From Camarhynchus parvulus (Eukaryota; Chordata; Aves; Passeriformes; Thraupidae): DNA of 64,000 bases. The position numbers and the translations under genes were made by a program. Shown here in pieces: positions 1 to 13,336 of the stretch (positions are counted from its first letter, which is position 1; each line of letters starts with the position of its first letter). Below the pieces are notes generated by a model. The model had not been told where the DNA came from and searched no databases. It worked only from the letters and a program-made list of their open reading frames with translations. The stretch covers positions 61,042,965 through 61,106,964 of the forward strand of contig NC_044572.1 in assembly GCF_901933205.1 (NCBI RefSeq). Reading direction: 5' to 3'.

Positions 1-659
1 TCAAAGGTTTTAATGACATTCTACTATTTCAATTAAAATTGTGAATTTTAGGGGCGTGGGTGTGTATAATGAGCACATTTAAAGTTCTGTTTCAGGAATG
101 AAGCATTTCAGCAGATCTCTATGACTGGAAGAAGGCTTAACGGAGTCAAGTGTCCTTCTATAATCAATCCACTTCATTTACCATGCATCTTCACAACATT
201 AGCAGCTTCTGAATCAACCCCACAGAAAACATGTTTGAAAAGTAGATCACTGCCTGTGACAAGAGCTATTGTTTTTACTTCCTGAATGGCTTTTGGGACA
301 GACCCTTTTAGAGCGGTGAAATCTCAGAGGAAACATTAGGCTGCAGTTAATTCTGTAACATTCAGCAGGTACCACACAGATTCTTGGGATAAAAGGTATT
401 GTTTTTGTACTGGTCAAAACATCCTGGAGGGAAAAATAAAAAGTTACATTTCAGCAGTACTAAAACTACCAGGCTTAATTTAGACTTTATCTGAGATGGC
501 CATCAGACCAATTTCCAAAAAAGCATTTGTAAAATGTCTGTGGGAAACTGGATCTGAATTGTCTGGGTAAAATAATGGAAGTAACTACATAATAAAAACA
601 AACTCACCAATTATAACTTAAGTCAAAGTTAAAAGGTGCTTATATAGCTTGAGTTATAA

Positions 660-780
660 GATATCAATATAACCTGTATCATGATCTTTTATATATCTAT
701 GGAACCTGATATCAACATAACCTGAATCATAGCCTTTTATACATATATAACCTGATATAAATAACTTTTCATACAATATA
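660..780. repeat. Degenerate AT-rich tandem repeat, about 47-bp unit
   Basis: Three units start with gatatcaatataacctg (660), gatatcaacataacctg (708) and gatataaataac (754). The first two are 48 and 46 bp long and share the order gatatca-ataacctg-atcat-cttttata. The third is shorter by an internal deletion. A minisatellite-like array of low copy number, with no coding content. Confidence 0.75.
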
Positions 781-3094
781 ATGGCTAGTATACAGTTAAC
801 TAGTTGCTTAATGCTGAATAGACCAAAAAAAAAGAAAAAACCTCACCACATGGACAGCTTTAGAGAGAGATAAGTAAAGTACTAATGAAAAATTGCAAGT
901 GCAAAGCCAATTAGACACAAAATTAAGAATTTAGAACAGTTAAGACCAGACAGACCAAGGAACACTGCAACTGCACACGCTCCAAAGTTGAAAAGTTCAG
1001 ATCTAAGAAGACCTTGGAAGCCTTCATCAAAGACCTGTGACAACCCCCAAATTGGGGAGATGCAAGTGAAGTGCGAAAGAACTAAACCATGAGCTTATAC
1101 AATGTAAATGAGTTCTGGAGCCTATCTGATGATGGTGTAGTGACATAGTGACACTAAGCAATACTTACTATATAAATACACCAGAGCACTTGACAAAGGT
1201 GGGTGAGTTAGGAGGAGATATTCCCCTCACCACCAGCACTGCAGTAAACAAATACCTGCTCTGTATACATCACTCTATGAAGATTTATTTCCAGCCTATC
1301 TTTTGGGCATCACTAGAAAGAACTACTTCCCAATGACTGCATGCACACAAAGCTTTCTGCCCCAAGATGTCCTACTGGTTGTAGTAGCAGTAGGACTGTT
1401 AGAAACTCCAATGTGGACATGGATCTAAGCAATTAATACTATGCTGTTGCTCCTAAATGTCATTTCTGTCTTGCAATAAAATTGTTAGTCCTGCTAGGAA
1501 ATAAAAGCATCTGTGCAGCAGTAGATACATACATGCTTCAAATACATATCCCTCCCTATGTATTACTTTGTCAATGTAAAATGAAAGAGGACCACACATT
1601 TCAACACTAATTGCCCAATCCTAAATTGCAGATTTCCCAAGCAATTTAACGGACTAATTTAAACAGATTTTCTTATAAGATGCATGGACTGATTTCTTTT
1701 AAAAAGAGAAATTTAAACTAGGGCCCTTATGTTTGCCTTTAAGAGTCTCCAAAGGGATTTTCAGAAGCAAACTAATTCCCTTTTTGCACAGTTACAGAGC
1801 TGAGTCAGTCAGATCATGGACATAACTTTCTTAACAAACAGTTATGAATTACTTTATTTTCATTATTTTGTAATGTTATTCTTTGAACGTATATAATATT
1901 TAACATAAAATGTATGTTTTGCAGACTTTAAAACTAGTTACAGTGCAGAAAACCAGGAAAACTGTAGTTTTTCATTACTAATGATCATCAACTTCTCCAT
2001 CTGCTTTACTACTCTAAAATTCTCCCATTCTAATAATTCCTCAAATCTTTTATTCTACTTTCTGGTGGTTTTTTTCCCTGCCATTTTTTAACTTGTTCCT
2101 CTTGTCTTGCATTTGGTGACCTGTATGCTTGTAATTCTCCTGCAGCGCCCTCATGTCCCAGTGACTGGAATGGTCTGACATTCTTCCAAGCTAGTTGGCC
2201 AGTGTTTGTATGCTTTGATTTCCTCTTTAACTACTCAAGTCTGTGGTGAGCCTGAAACTTTTCCAGTTCAATTGCTGCCAACTCTGACAGAAACCATAAT
2301 TTGCTAGTTTTTTTTTTTTTTTGTAAAGCACTAAGATGGGCAACGAGCTTTAGACTTAAGATGACTTTTTTTTTTTGCCTTGTCACTTCCATTGCAACTC
2401 AGATAGTTACGGTCAGTCATTTAAAAGAAACTCAGAAAGACCATTACTAAAGCACTTAATGCATAAATCAGAGCATTAAAAAGAGGCCACAGAACCTCTT
2501 GGGGATTCAGAGTCTAAACAGCCTTCTAGACATTACAGGCTGGAAAATACACAAGAGGCAGCCCTAGACATCCAAAGCAAGACTTAACAATAAAAAGGAA
2601 TGGACAGACAAAACACAAAGTAGCTCAGCAATTCAGTTGTTTACAGGCCTTAGTCAATACTCAAATGGCAGCTTTTTCTCATATTTCCACATCTCCATCT
2701 GGCCACAACATTATCTTTGCAATGGCTGACTTGAACTATTTTTTCAGCTTCAACCAAGTTCTTTAAAAGACCCAGCCTTTTGGATGATTGGGAGTTTTGC
2801 AGGATGTGCCTATGGGCTGCTGAACAAGACCCAACAAGCTGATGGATTCCCACAGAACACAGACCAGCTACTTCCCTGCAAAAATGCCTTCACAAACATG
2901 GTTGATGACATGATACTACAAGATGCTTATGTGTTTTTCTAGACATGGGTTAAATAGTCATTTTCCTCAAGAGGCTGAGCTCTCTGAAGACATGAACTGA
3001 CCTTGCCTTCTACAAAGAGGTGGTGACTAACCCTGTGGAATGGGGAAGACTGGGGACATTGTGAGACCTGATTTTTTTATTATTTATAACTTGC

Positions 3095-3690
3095 AAGGCT
3101 CCTCTAGAATCTGTAAAGTCAAACTTCTGTGATATGGATTGAATAGGTGTTCAGCAGAGTGGGTTAAAAATGGGCTGGACTGTTGGGATGTGGTGAGCAG
3201 TGCAAAGTCTAACTGGTGGCATGATCTTCAGGGACTGACTGATGCTGGGGACACTCCAATCTCCCAACTTTATTAGCAATAGAAGTGAAGGGATGTAATG
3301 TATCTGCAGCAAATCTAAAAGTGGAGTTGGGGGGATTGTTTCACATGCTGGAAGGCAGGTTTGCTATGCAGAGGGACAGCAAGAGCCTGGAGAAAGGGGG
3401 TAACAGGAACCTCGTGAAGAAAACTGGCTTGTTCCTTGTTGGAATGAGGAGCTCTTACGGCTGTCTACAAAGGGATGATGGGAGCATACAGTGAAGGCAC
3501 AGCCAGGCTGTTGTTGGAGGTTCGAGGTCTCAGGATTAGAAGCAACAGATGCAAGTTGTGAAACAGGAAAATACCATCAGACTGAAGGAAGTATTGTACT
3601 ATGACAGTCACCAAGTACTAGAACAAGCTGCACCACAGCTGATCTCATCTCTTTGAGACCCTGGAACCTAACAAGAACACTCTTCCTTCC
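3095..3690 (+). mobile_element. Old CR1 LINE fragment, 3' part
   Basis: The plus strand carries degraded phrases typical of the 3' third of CR1: a cagcagagtgggttaaaaa segment near 3155, a gcagagggacagcaagagcc/tggagaaa segment near 3370-3395, acaggaacctcgtgaag near 3404, and gtgaaggcacagccaggctg near 3492. The latter is followed by a gaagcaacagatgcaa motif just upstream of the LINE's 3' region. It is full of indels and has no long open frame, so it is an inactive 5'-truncated copy, clearly older than the copies with intact tails. It is inserted antisense to CDKAL1. The boundaries are approximate. Confidence 0.7.
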
Positions 3691-4574
3691 TAGAGACCAA
3701 GGACTTCTGCTGCTCCGGGTTTAGGTTTGTGTCCACACGTATGAGTGTGAGCAGATGTGTGCCCATAATTTAGTTCCCTGAATGGAGGAGTATATTTGTG
3801 CCTCTCCATATTCCTTTGAAATGTTCATATCAACCCAAAATGTAAATAAGTCTTACCAAAAACAAAAGGTTAAATGTATCAGTTTTGTTGTGAATTACAT
3901 TTGGTTATGCTTTAATTTCTGAATTCACTCAACTTAAATTCACCCTGAAATCCTAAACTCTCTTCTGCAAACACACCTTTACCACATGTAAAAGAAAAAA
4001 ATGGGGGGTGGGGAATGGACCTGATTGTATTAAATTGATTGTAAATTGTATAAACAAAAAATAAAAGCCCCCAATGAGCAGATGTACAGTAAGCTGTTGT
4101 GTGTGCTCATGTCTAAGGCAGTTTATGCAAACTATAGAATCAAACTTTCCAGTCTCACAAGACTTGAAGGAGATAGGTCTCTAAGCTCTGCTTCACAGAG
4201 GAGCATTCACCCTTTGGAAAATAAAACCATGCAGCTCCTCTAAACTAAAATAAAAAAGCCATTTTATTTACTGAGTATTTATGTACTACTCTCATAATTT
4301 TACTTCAAAAGAGAACTTTTCCCCACATATTTTTTGCTTAAGAAAATAATTGAGCATACAATATTCAACAACATTCATAAAATATTCCACATGTACATAA
4401 GACATCATAAATCCTAAACTCCTAAAGAAAGAAGAGCAGCAGGACAGCAGAGACCAGAGTTTTAAGTGGATATATAGGTAGAGCAATATTACCTTTGAGA
4501 ACTAACAAGCAGTAAGTGCCATTTAAAAGAATATACATAGATCAAACTGAAAGAAAGTAGGTTATAAATTAGAT

Positions 4575-4780
4575 ATAAGGATGAATTTCTTCACTGTGAG
4601 GTTGGTGGTGCACTGGAACAGGGAAGTTCTGGATGCTCCATACCCCGAAGTGTTCAAGGCCAGGTTGGATGGGCCTTTGAGCAACCTGGTCTAGGGGAAC
4701 GTGTCCCTGGGGATGGCAGGGGGGTTGGATCGAGGCAATTCTTAAGGTCCTTCCAACCCAAACCATTCTGTGATTGTAAC
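4575..4780 (+). mobile_element. CR1 LINE 3' end
   Basis: The plus strand shows the classic CR1 terminus in order: gaatttcttcactgtgaggt, a gcactggaacagggaag segment, gtgttcaaggccaggttgga, tgagcaacctggtctag, and finally ccttccaacccaaaccattc, followed by the terminal attctgtgattg repeat near 4768-4778. It is 5'-truncated, as most avian CR1 copies are, and carries only the very end of ORF2 and the 3' UTR. It is antisense to CDKAL1. Confidence 0.93.
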
Positions 4781-5103
4781 TGTGTTTTGTTTAACTGACT
4801 TTTGTTTTATTAGGAGGTATGGCTTCACTCCTATATTTGACTTTAACACTACACTCAAGGAAACAACACTCAAAAATACATAAGCTGCTGGAATGAACAA
4901 GCAAGGCCTAGTTTAAGCTTAATGATGAAAATTCCTATTATAGTCTCTGCAGTAAGTTCAGCAGCTGTCTGAACCACAAAGAAGGATTGTGTTACATACC
5001 AGCAGCTTAAAAAGTGTCTGCAGCAGGCTGACTTGCAGCACAGTTGCAGATATTGTATATTGAGTGTGTTAGTGAAACGTTTACAGGAGAAAGGAACCTA
5101 CAA

Positions 5104-5129
5104 CAAACAAGCTTGTACAAGCTTGTTTG
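5104..5129. repeat. Perfect 26-bp palindrome
   Basis: The sequence is its own reverse complement, with centre between 5116 and 5117. Each arm contains an AAGCTT (HindIII-type) hexamer flanking a central TGTACA. There is no spacer, so it could extrude a cruciform; no protein-binding role is known to me. Confidence 0.9.
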
Positions 5130-6741
5130 GTGCTTTCCCATACACATATCTCTAAACTTGGAGTACATTCCCTGTTCCCACCAAAAAAAAAAGCTCAATT
5201 AGGGTTTTAACATGCCTAAAAAACACTTCTGAGACCAGATATAGGAAGACACCCTGCAAACCTAGCAACTGCAGACACAAGCCAACGAGCACAACATTAT
5301 CATACTCCTCTTGTTCAAGCAAAATGGCCAAGCCTAGAGAAGACATCACTTCTAACTGTTGAGTCAGGATCAAAGGTTATTTACATGGTTATAGTGTGCT
5401 TGGAGATCACACAAGCTGAGCTGTCCTAAAGATGTTGATACTTCCATAAATAGTTTAACTTCTACTAATATTTTCTCCCTATTGCACAAAACTGTCCTTT
5501 AGACTAGTCCTAAATGATAAATTAAAAACAGTATCTCAAAAGTTATTATATTTTATTTTACTGAAGAATTATAATATACCTAAAGCAAAACACAAAAGAT
5601 TCAACATGTATTTGACTAGTAATAAATCACTACACTATTTTCCCCATACTTAAAATTTTAAAAAGTAACTAATATAGTTTTGTAAAGGAAAAATAAATTT
5701 TAGAAAATCAGCTAAAAGCCATAACTTCCAGAAAAAAACCCAATCCTATCTGCACCAATAATAAAGGGAGTTCTTCTTTAAGCTCTTTAACAAATGATCT
5801 AAACCAAACTGTTAGAAAGGAGGAATGCGAATGACTAAACAAACCATTCAGTAAACATTCCTCTGCTGCAGTTTTCAGCCTAATACCAAGTTAAAATGTG
5901 GATACTCCATCTACCTTCTGCAAAACGATTAAACTTCAGAAACAAAGCAACATTATATGACATACATGACTCATAAACCATAGTCACTGCAAACAAAAAC
6001 CACTTTTTGTTTAAGAGACATTTATCTCTTAAAAACAAAAAAGACACCAGGACTGGCACCAGTCTGCAATGCAAGAAAGAGCATGTGATACTTAGACACT
6101 TGTGTATTAGTTTAAAAATAAGCTAGATAAGCATGTGATGAGTGACAATTTTGTACTTGACCTTTGCTTTAATAGCTCCTTTTCAAAAAGCCCACACAGA
6201 CATCAACAAAACTCCTAAAAAAAAAAAAGAGCTAAAACCTTACATCTCATCCAGTGTGTTGAAAATAGTCCTTAAAACCAAAACTCTACATAGAAAAATA
6301 AATATATATATATATTTGAAGAACAAATTCAGAAAAAATGTTTTTTCTTTAAAAAGCATTGAGGTCTTGTTGTAAGTCAAGCTGATGAAATTCAACATGT
6401 TAAGTTACAGAGACAGAAGCTTGGGGTGTGTATTTCCAGTGGGAATATTTCATTCTGCCTAGCAGGCAAGGAATTTGGAAATAAAAGTTCCTCTTTCCTG
6501 AGGCTGACCAGGCCTACAGGATTGCACAGGAAATTCTTTTAAGTCAGGAAATGAGGATGCATTCTGCATGGGACAAGAAACCCTTACTTCAGGGTATTAG
6601 TTTCTAAAGTGTGAAACCACAAAATTTACCTCTGGAGTAAAGGTTCCCACCAGCATAAAGCAAGCTCATTATTAGGCATAGTGTTTGTATCTAAATCCTC
6701 ATGTGTTTTTCTGTTGCTGTTTATATTTATTTAAAATATCC

Positions 6742-7022
6742 CAGATTCACAGAAGGTGGGAAGGGACCTCTGGAGATCATCTGGTGCAAGCCCTCACTGC
6801 TCAAAGCAGCAGCAACCATAGCAAGTCCAGATGGCTTTTGATTATCCCTAAGGATGGACACTCCACAACCTCTGGGCAACCTCTGCCAGACCTCAATCAC
6901 CTCCACTGTAAAAGAAGCTTTTCCTTATGTTTAAAAAAAATTTCTTATATTTCAGTTTGTGCCCCCTACCTCTTGTTCTGTCCCTGGAGAGTACTAAGAA
7001 CAGCCTTAAAAAGTGGTTTGCC
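6742..7022 (-). mobile_element. CR1 LINE 3' end
   Basis: In plus-strand reading, an attcacagaaggtgggaagg segment at the left edge is the reverse complement of a CR1 tail. It is followed by gacctctggagatcatctgg, a cctctgggcaacctctgcca segment, and a poorly conserved stretch ending in the cccctacctcttgttctgtc motif. It lies in the same orientation as CDKAL1 and is 5'-truncated and diverged. Confidence 0.82.
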
Positions 7023-10000
7023 CATTTTAAACTGAAGGTAATGAGATGTATGGCACAGTGTTTCGTATTTTAGGCCTAACCTCACAGTTAGTTTTGTGTT
7101 TTACCTAAAGATATACGATGTTGTGAGTGGTGATATTAAGTTTCAGAAGCAAAGCTTTTAACCACACTCCTAGCAGCACAACACATTTTAGGCTTCTTTC
7201 TTCACTTTCATCTAGCGTATTCAAGATACAGAGTAAAGACTTCAGAGTCCCCAACCACTCCTGATGTAGACGAAGAATCTCCCTAAAAATGGGCAACCAA
7301 CAGTAACTCTGAAAAGAGGAATTAATAATTACAATTAATCATCAAAAGAGGTAAAAAATTTTAAAAATGCATTTTCATTTACCGCCACCCCTCCAAGAGC
7401 AACCGTTCTTTATGCTGAAGTCAAAACCAAATATGGCAACATGAGAGAAATTTTCTCACTGCTTCAAACAAGCCAGACAACTAAACTCCATTTGTAAGGA
7501 TAAAGCCTGTTTTAAGTAACACTGACACAATCCTACCAACAGGCACTCTGGTTTCTTGACTCCTTGGGAATGATATGCAAACAGGAAAGCAGCAGCTTTC
7601 AGACTTGCAGTTGTGTCTGCAAGAAAGGAGAATCATTAACGAGAATCACACACAAAGTTCCACTTTCAACATGCCAGGACTATTTCTTTTGGATTCACAT
7701 TCTTACTATACAGGACAAGATGAGTCCCTGAAGATGTAAATAAGACAAAGGAAAAAAGAACAGATTAAACAGAGGTCTAAAGAGCTGTCTCCTTCACATG
7801 ATTATATACATGACTTAATGCTACACTGCTAACTATAACTGTCAAATTTAGGCTCATTCCACATGGACTCCTCATGTCTGGAAAGATGGTTTATGCAAAC
7901 ATAAGTCAGGAGCTCCATCAAACACCTGACATACTGATGTAAACTTTTGCTTTGGGGAGCTTTATCTACCAATGCACTTCACAGGGATAGAGAGAAACAT
8001 CTGATCCTAACTTCCTAGACACAGTAGTTGGGGAGCACTTGAGTGAAGCCTCCTGTACATCTTGCTATACATCAGAGCAGAAGGGAATACAGAACACTTG
8101 TACAAGCCTCACTCCACACTCCTCAGCAGAACTAGCATGCTGAAGAAACTAGCATGCATGAAAGAAGTCATACAACCACCTTCTACTATAGTTTAAATAT
8201 GGATTTAAGATCTCATTTTACCTAAGTCTCCTCACATGCGTCTTGCAGTAAAAGCAAAAGGAGAAGAAACCCAGAAATCTGCACTAAGCATCTTACATTT
8301 TTTTTTTGTAACTGAAGCACAAATAAAACTATTACTCAATTCAGTGTAACTTGTTTTTGCAATCAGGAATTTGATCTTTTTCAAGAATGACAGTCAAGAA
8401 CAATAATACAGAAAATACACAGATTTTGAGACTCTTCAATAAAATTAACAGATAAAGAAATGAGAGATAATGTAAATTACCCAAAAACAAAGGTCATGTA
8501 ATCTAAAAATTCCCAGCTTATTTGAACTTTAGCATAAATATCAGAATTAAAGGGTGTTAATTTTCTTTACCATATAAAAAAGTCATATAAATATACTATT
8601 CTGCACAAAACATTTGATATAATATCAATAATCTTAGAACATGTTACATTGGATTTTATGCCACCTATTATCTTCCAAGCACAATCTCAATACTTAGCTT
8701 TTCATTTATTATTTGCTTGGATTTTTTTAAAAGCGCCTTTCCTTCAGTGATTTTGCTCTTATGTTCCATACTGATAATCACAGTTTAAATGCCCTAATCC
8801 TCCTTATTTTTAAAACCTTACAAATTTATATATGTCAATGAGATTATCATAAACATATGCTTTTGTTTACTTGATAGGTAATGCAAAATAATGTTTATTT
8901 TATTTTTAAGCTCATAAATCTTGTTCATGGAAACTCTTTTTCCATGAAATTTCTCTCTAGGTCAAGTCTAAGAACAAATTCAAGACATTTCCCAAATCTG
9001 ATTCTTATTTCTACACCTCCATTAACACATTTGCCTTTCAGGTCTCCAAAAAAAAAATTCTACCTTGATCTGAAAGGGCACAAGAGACACTTCAGTCACA
9101 CTCTGACAAGATGTTTTCATTTTTGGTGACATGCAAGATGTCATACTGATGCCAGCAAAATAAGTTGACTTTATTATTAGGCAACTATAAGTTACCTGCT
9201 TCTGCTGATGAGCAGTAAAGGCAAAGGCATGAGCCCTTGGCTTTAAACACTTAGGTTGTACAATACTTTAAAGAACAGACCACTAAACCACCCAGAAATA
9301 TGAGTACATAAAAGCCCAGGCATTTCTCACACTAACATTCAGCAAGACAGTATTTTTGAAAAACAATGGATTCTCTAGTGCTTGTCTTGTTTGTCTAGTT
9401 TGGGGGGCGTTTATGTGAAAAGATGGGACTAAAGACAACACAATATCAATTGTAAGTCTGACATAGGAGCTTATTTCTCAGTCCTTACTGTAATCTGAGA
9501 AATGAATAAAGTGGTTCTCAGTATTTTGTCCAGATTTCCCTTAGGAAATACGAATGTGGGCATTAAGAGAAGGGACATAAATGAATGCTCTGCTCAACAG
9601 GGAAGAATTTATGTCCAACCTCAGAGAGCAAAGTGATGTCAGAATTACGGCTATATGAAACTGCAAAAAACTTCAGAACAATCTCTTCTCAGACAGACTG
9701 CAAAATGCAGCTTGTTATGTGATCCAAAACCACTTCTGCAAGGAGGCATTTGCCAAAGAGGCAGGCAGGAAGTCGCCTTACAATGCTCTGTGCTAACCTG
9801 CAATCAGGTTCCAGGATGTTAAAGCTGTCTCATCTTCTGAATCAGCCTTCAAAATAATCAGCAATGTGGCATTGAAAGGACTGAGCTGAAAGTGCAGGAA
9901 ACTGCATATCATAGCTACACAAAGCAAAACAAAGCTTGGTTCCTCCTCCCCAGCTCTTAGCCTTTCCCCCACATAATTTAAGTTGGAAACTGGGGATTGT

Positions 10001-13000
10001 GTTAGAATTCTGGTGATCTTCCTTTTGGGTTAAGAGAGTCACAAAACTGCGCAGTGTGGGAAGCCACCTAGTGACGGAGAAGCACAAAAAATGCCTGGAG
10101 CTGCCCAAAGTTTTAACGAGATGACGCAGTTGGAGCATGTGATGACTGCTGTTTTTCTCACTGACTTACAAGTTGTGTGGTATACTAGAGTTTAGAGAAT
10201 TGCACAGTGATTCCTGGCAAGTTTTATGAGTCTCACTATGTCTTGTAAATGAACTGTGAAATAGCAAATTTTCTCACGATGTACAAGAGCAAAAGGAATT
10301 CTATCAAAATGTGTAAGGAGAAGATCTGATGCAAATTTTAAACTCATGGTGGCACCATGCAGAAAAAGTTTATATTTGTGAGGCTGGAAGGAAATAATCC
10401 AGGGGAAGCAAATGTGCAAAAATTGAAACAATCAAAACAAACTATTTTCTTCTAACTCGATGCAGAAGTAATTCAGTAGACTTGAAAGAGGAAGTTTTCA
10501 TGACCCAGAAAAAATAGTGGTATTACATGTACTCAAGCAGCATTTTTCAAAAACTGAGAGCTCACAAAATAGCATGAACACAAAACACTGAACAGAAGGA
10601 TTTCCAGGCCAGTAGTGCTCAGCGTGTACAAACAATGTCATAATGATTTTTGCCTATGGCAAAGAACTTTACCAGCACGTACCTTCTGACTCCACTGAAA
10701 AACCTCACTGCATGAAAACTGCATATGACTTAAGAGAAGAGCCAAGTGGACAGTACAGATTTAGATGTCAGTTTACTTTGACATCATCAAATAGCACCAT
10801 TGAAGCAACAGGCACAAAATCCATCATCATAACAGGGAAATGAAATATATTTTTTCCATTACATTATAATACAAGCAGTATTACAATCTAGTATGCAATT
10901 GCCAGAGTATGTCATTCTGAATAGCAGAAGAAACACCTATTTACAGGAATACTTCTTAGGTGTCATATGCCAGCAAACCTAATGAGGGACTGGCCAAGCA
11001 TTTCTTGGAAAGGACAAGATGTATGTTGTTCACTGAACACATGCTTCTCCTAGAGCCATTCTAACAGCATTGAACAACAGCAATGAAAAATACAACCTGA
11101 GAAAGGAGTATGAGTTTCCGAGTCATATCACAAATGATGTCATGACTGCAGGTATTTCATGTACTAATGAGAAATGTCCTTTAAAGACTCCTTGAATGCT
11201 TTTTTTCCCCCCCCTCAAAATTTCTCTTGGCAGAGGATCAGGCTCTAATCCCTACAGGGAAAGTAAAGAAGCCCAGTTCAGGATTACTTTGTCATTAAAA
11301 AAGACAGCGTGACATCAGAGAAATTCAGATCCTATAGCTAAGGGGTTTCACAAGTTCCGTACTTGAAATCCCAGGGATAGAACTGAATTCAAAGAAGTGA
11401 GTTCAAGCAGTGAAAACTCTAAAAATGAGAAAGAAGTAGCATTATAAAGAAAGTAATGGTGGCAGAAATCATGAAGGTATGCACAAAGCTGAGAAACAAC
11501 AGTCTAAAAGCATAAGAGAAAAAATTGTTTCTTACAGGCAAATACTTAGTGAAAAACTTCTATCCTTATTATATATTCAATACAGGTATGCAATAAACTT
11601 TTTGTGTATAAACATCTTCCTTTTTGTGAGGGATCATCTTGAATTCAAGATCATCCTCCTTTCAAGGTTAGCATGGTGGCAGACATTTACAGGGATCTGC
11701 AAAACACCTACATCATATTCACTATTCACCAAAGCAATTCTGTATAATACAGCTCAACACAAATGGCAGAAATACCGTGGGCAACAGGAGAAGGAACTGA
11801 AGATATCAACACCTTCCACCTTTCCAGTAGCAGAAGGAAATTTATCATACTAAACTCCAGATAGTCCCATGAAGATGACCAGGCCTGATACTTCTGTGGG
11901 ATGAGGAGGACCACAACTGCCTCCTCCTCCTGCCCTCAGCTGTTGATGTCCATGAGCAATTTAACCTCTGCAAGCTGCACCAGCAGATAGAGGTTCTGGC
12001 ACTGAAGAAGGTACAAATCCATGCCCCAAAATGAGCTGCAGAAGACAGAAATCAAGCTGCTCAGGAGGTCCTTCCCTGGTCCAATCCACTTATGTTCCTT
12101 CCTGCTTTCTTAAATGACTGCCTGCAAAAGCTGCTGAAGGAAACCACTTTTCTGCATGAGGAAGCACAGCGGGCAGGGACATTCTCAGCAAGCAGGACAG
12201 ACACACAGAACAGAAATGACTACAAGCACAACAAGCTGGTAAGATCAGAATGCAAGCCACACTGATAGATCACCTCTTTATTATAAACAACACAATTTTC
12301 CCAAGATTTCAGTGAAATTGCTACCATGAAGCACCTAGAGATTTTGTAGCACTTTTTTAAAGAGACTATCACATATAATTTTATAGTCATTGTACAAATG
12401 CAACTGTAATAATTGTAAGAAATTACTAACAACTGAAAATGAGAGAAATCTTCCAGAGAGTGTCATCAATCTGCTATTTAAATATCTAATTAAGAAATAA
12501 TGACCTTAGATGTGAGTTACAGTAAGTTGCAGTGGAAAGAGACCTTAGGCAAAAAAGTAGATTGTTAGGACTTTCTGTTGTAAACAACTGATTTTCCTTT
12601 TCCCTCAGTTCCAGCCATGTGGTTTCTGCAAGTTTTGGACTACTAGCTTTTCAGATTTTATTACTAAAATTAAAATGTCTAGATACACACAACTATGTCT
12701 CCCATAATTTTCATTATGTAAATTGTTCTGTGAATTGTGTCAAAACAGAACAGATTCATATCTGTTACATGCACATTTGAAATACATACTTGATAGATAG
12801 TATAGCCAAAAACTAAATATACGAACATGCAAATACCAATTGAAATATAAACAAAAAAAGCCTGATGCAGAGGTTTCCTTTCAAAAACACATACAATACC
12901 TTTCTAGACTTTCTACCTTCCCTGTTTCTAAGGGTAACTGACATGATAGGCTGTAGCATATCATCAATGTTTGAGCTAAATAGTGATGAAAAGTGGCTAT

Positions 13001-13312
13001 TTAAATATTATAAGGTAAGGTAGGGCCAAAGTAATTATACATAGCTTCATATTTCCTGGAGAGTTTGCTCTAAGCATTTACCTTGAACTCCACTAGAAGT
13101 AAACATAATATGTGTGCATGTAATATGTAATTATATACTAACTGTATTATTGTAATCCAAAGAAATACTGTTTTGTCTCTCCAAGCATAACAATGAATGC
13201 AAATCAAAACATATTTTCATCTTGTATTCTCAAAATCTTCTTTTGACTTCAGAGTCACTTACAGGAGTACCTTCAAAAATAAAACATTAAAATATGGAAA
13301 AGGTGTGTGTTA

Positions 13313-13336
13313 TTAGTTTGTTAATAAACAAACTAA
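13313..13336. repeat. Inverted repeat, 10-bp arms with 4-nt loop
   Basis: TTAGTTTGTT and AACAAACTAA flank AATA. The arms are perfectly complementary and AT-rich. There is no T-run or gene context that would make it a terminator. Probably a chance hairpin. Confidence 0.85.

Noticed and set aside
6300..6318. TA-rich stretch as a microsatellite of note
   Set aside because: It is only a few TA units long and typical of AT-rich intron sequence.
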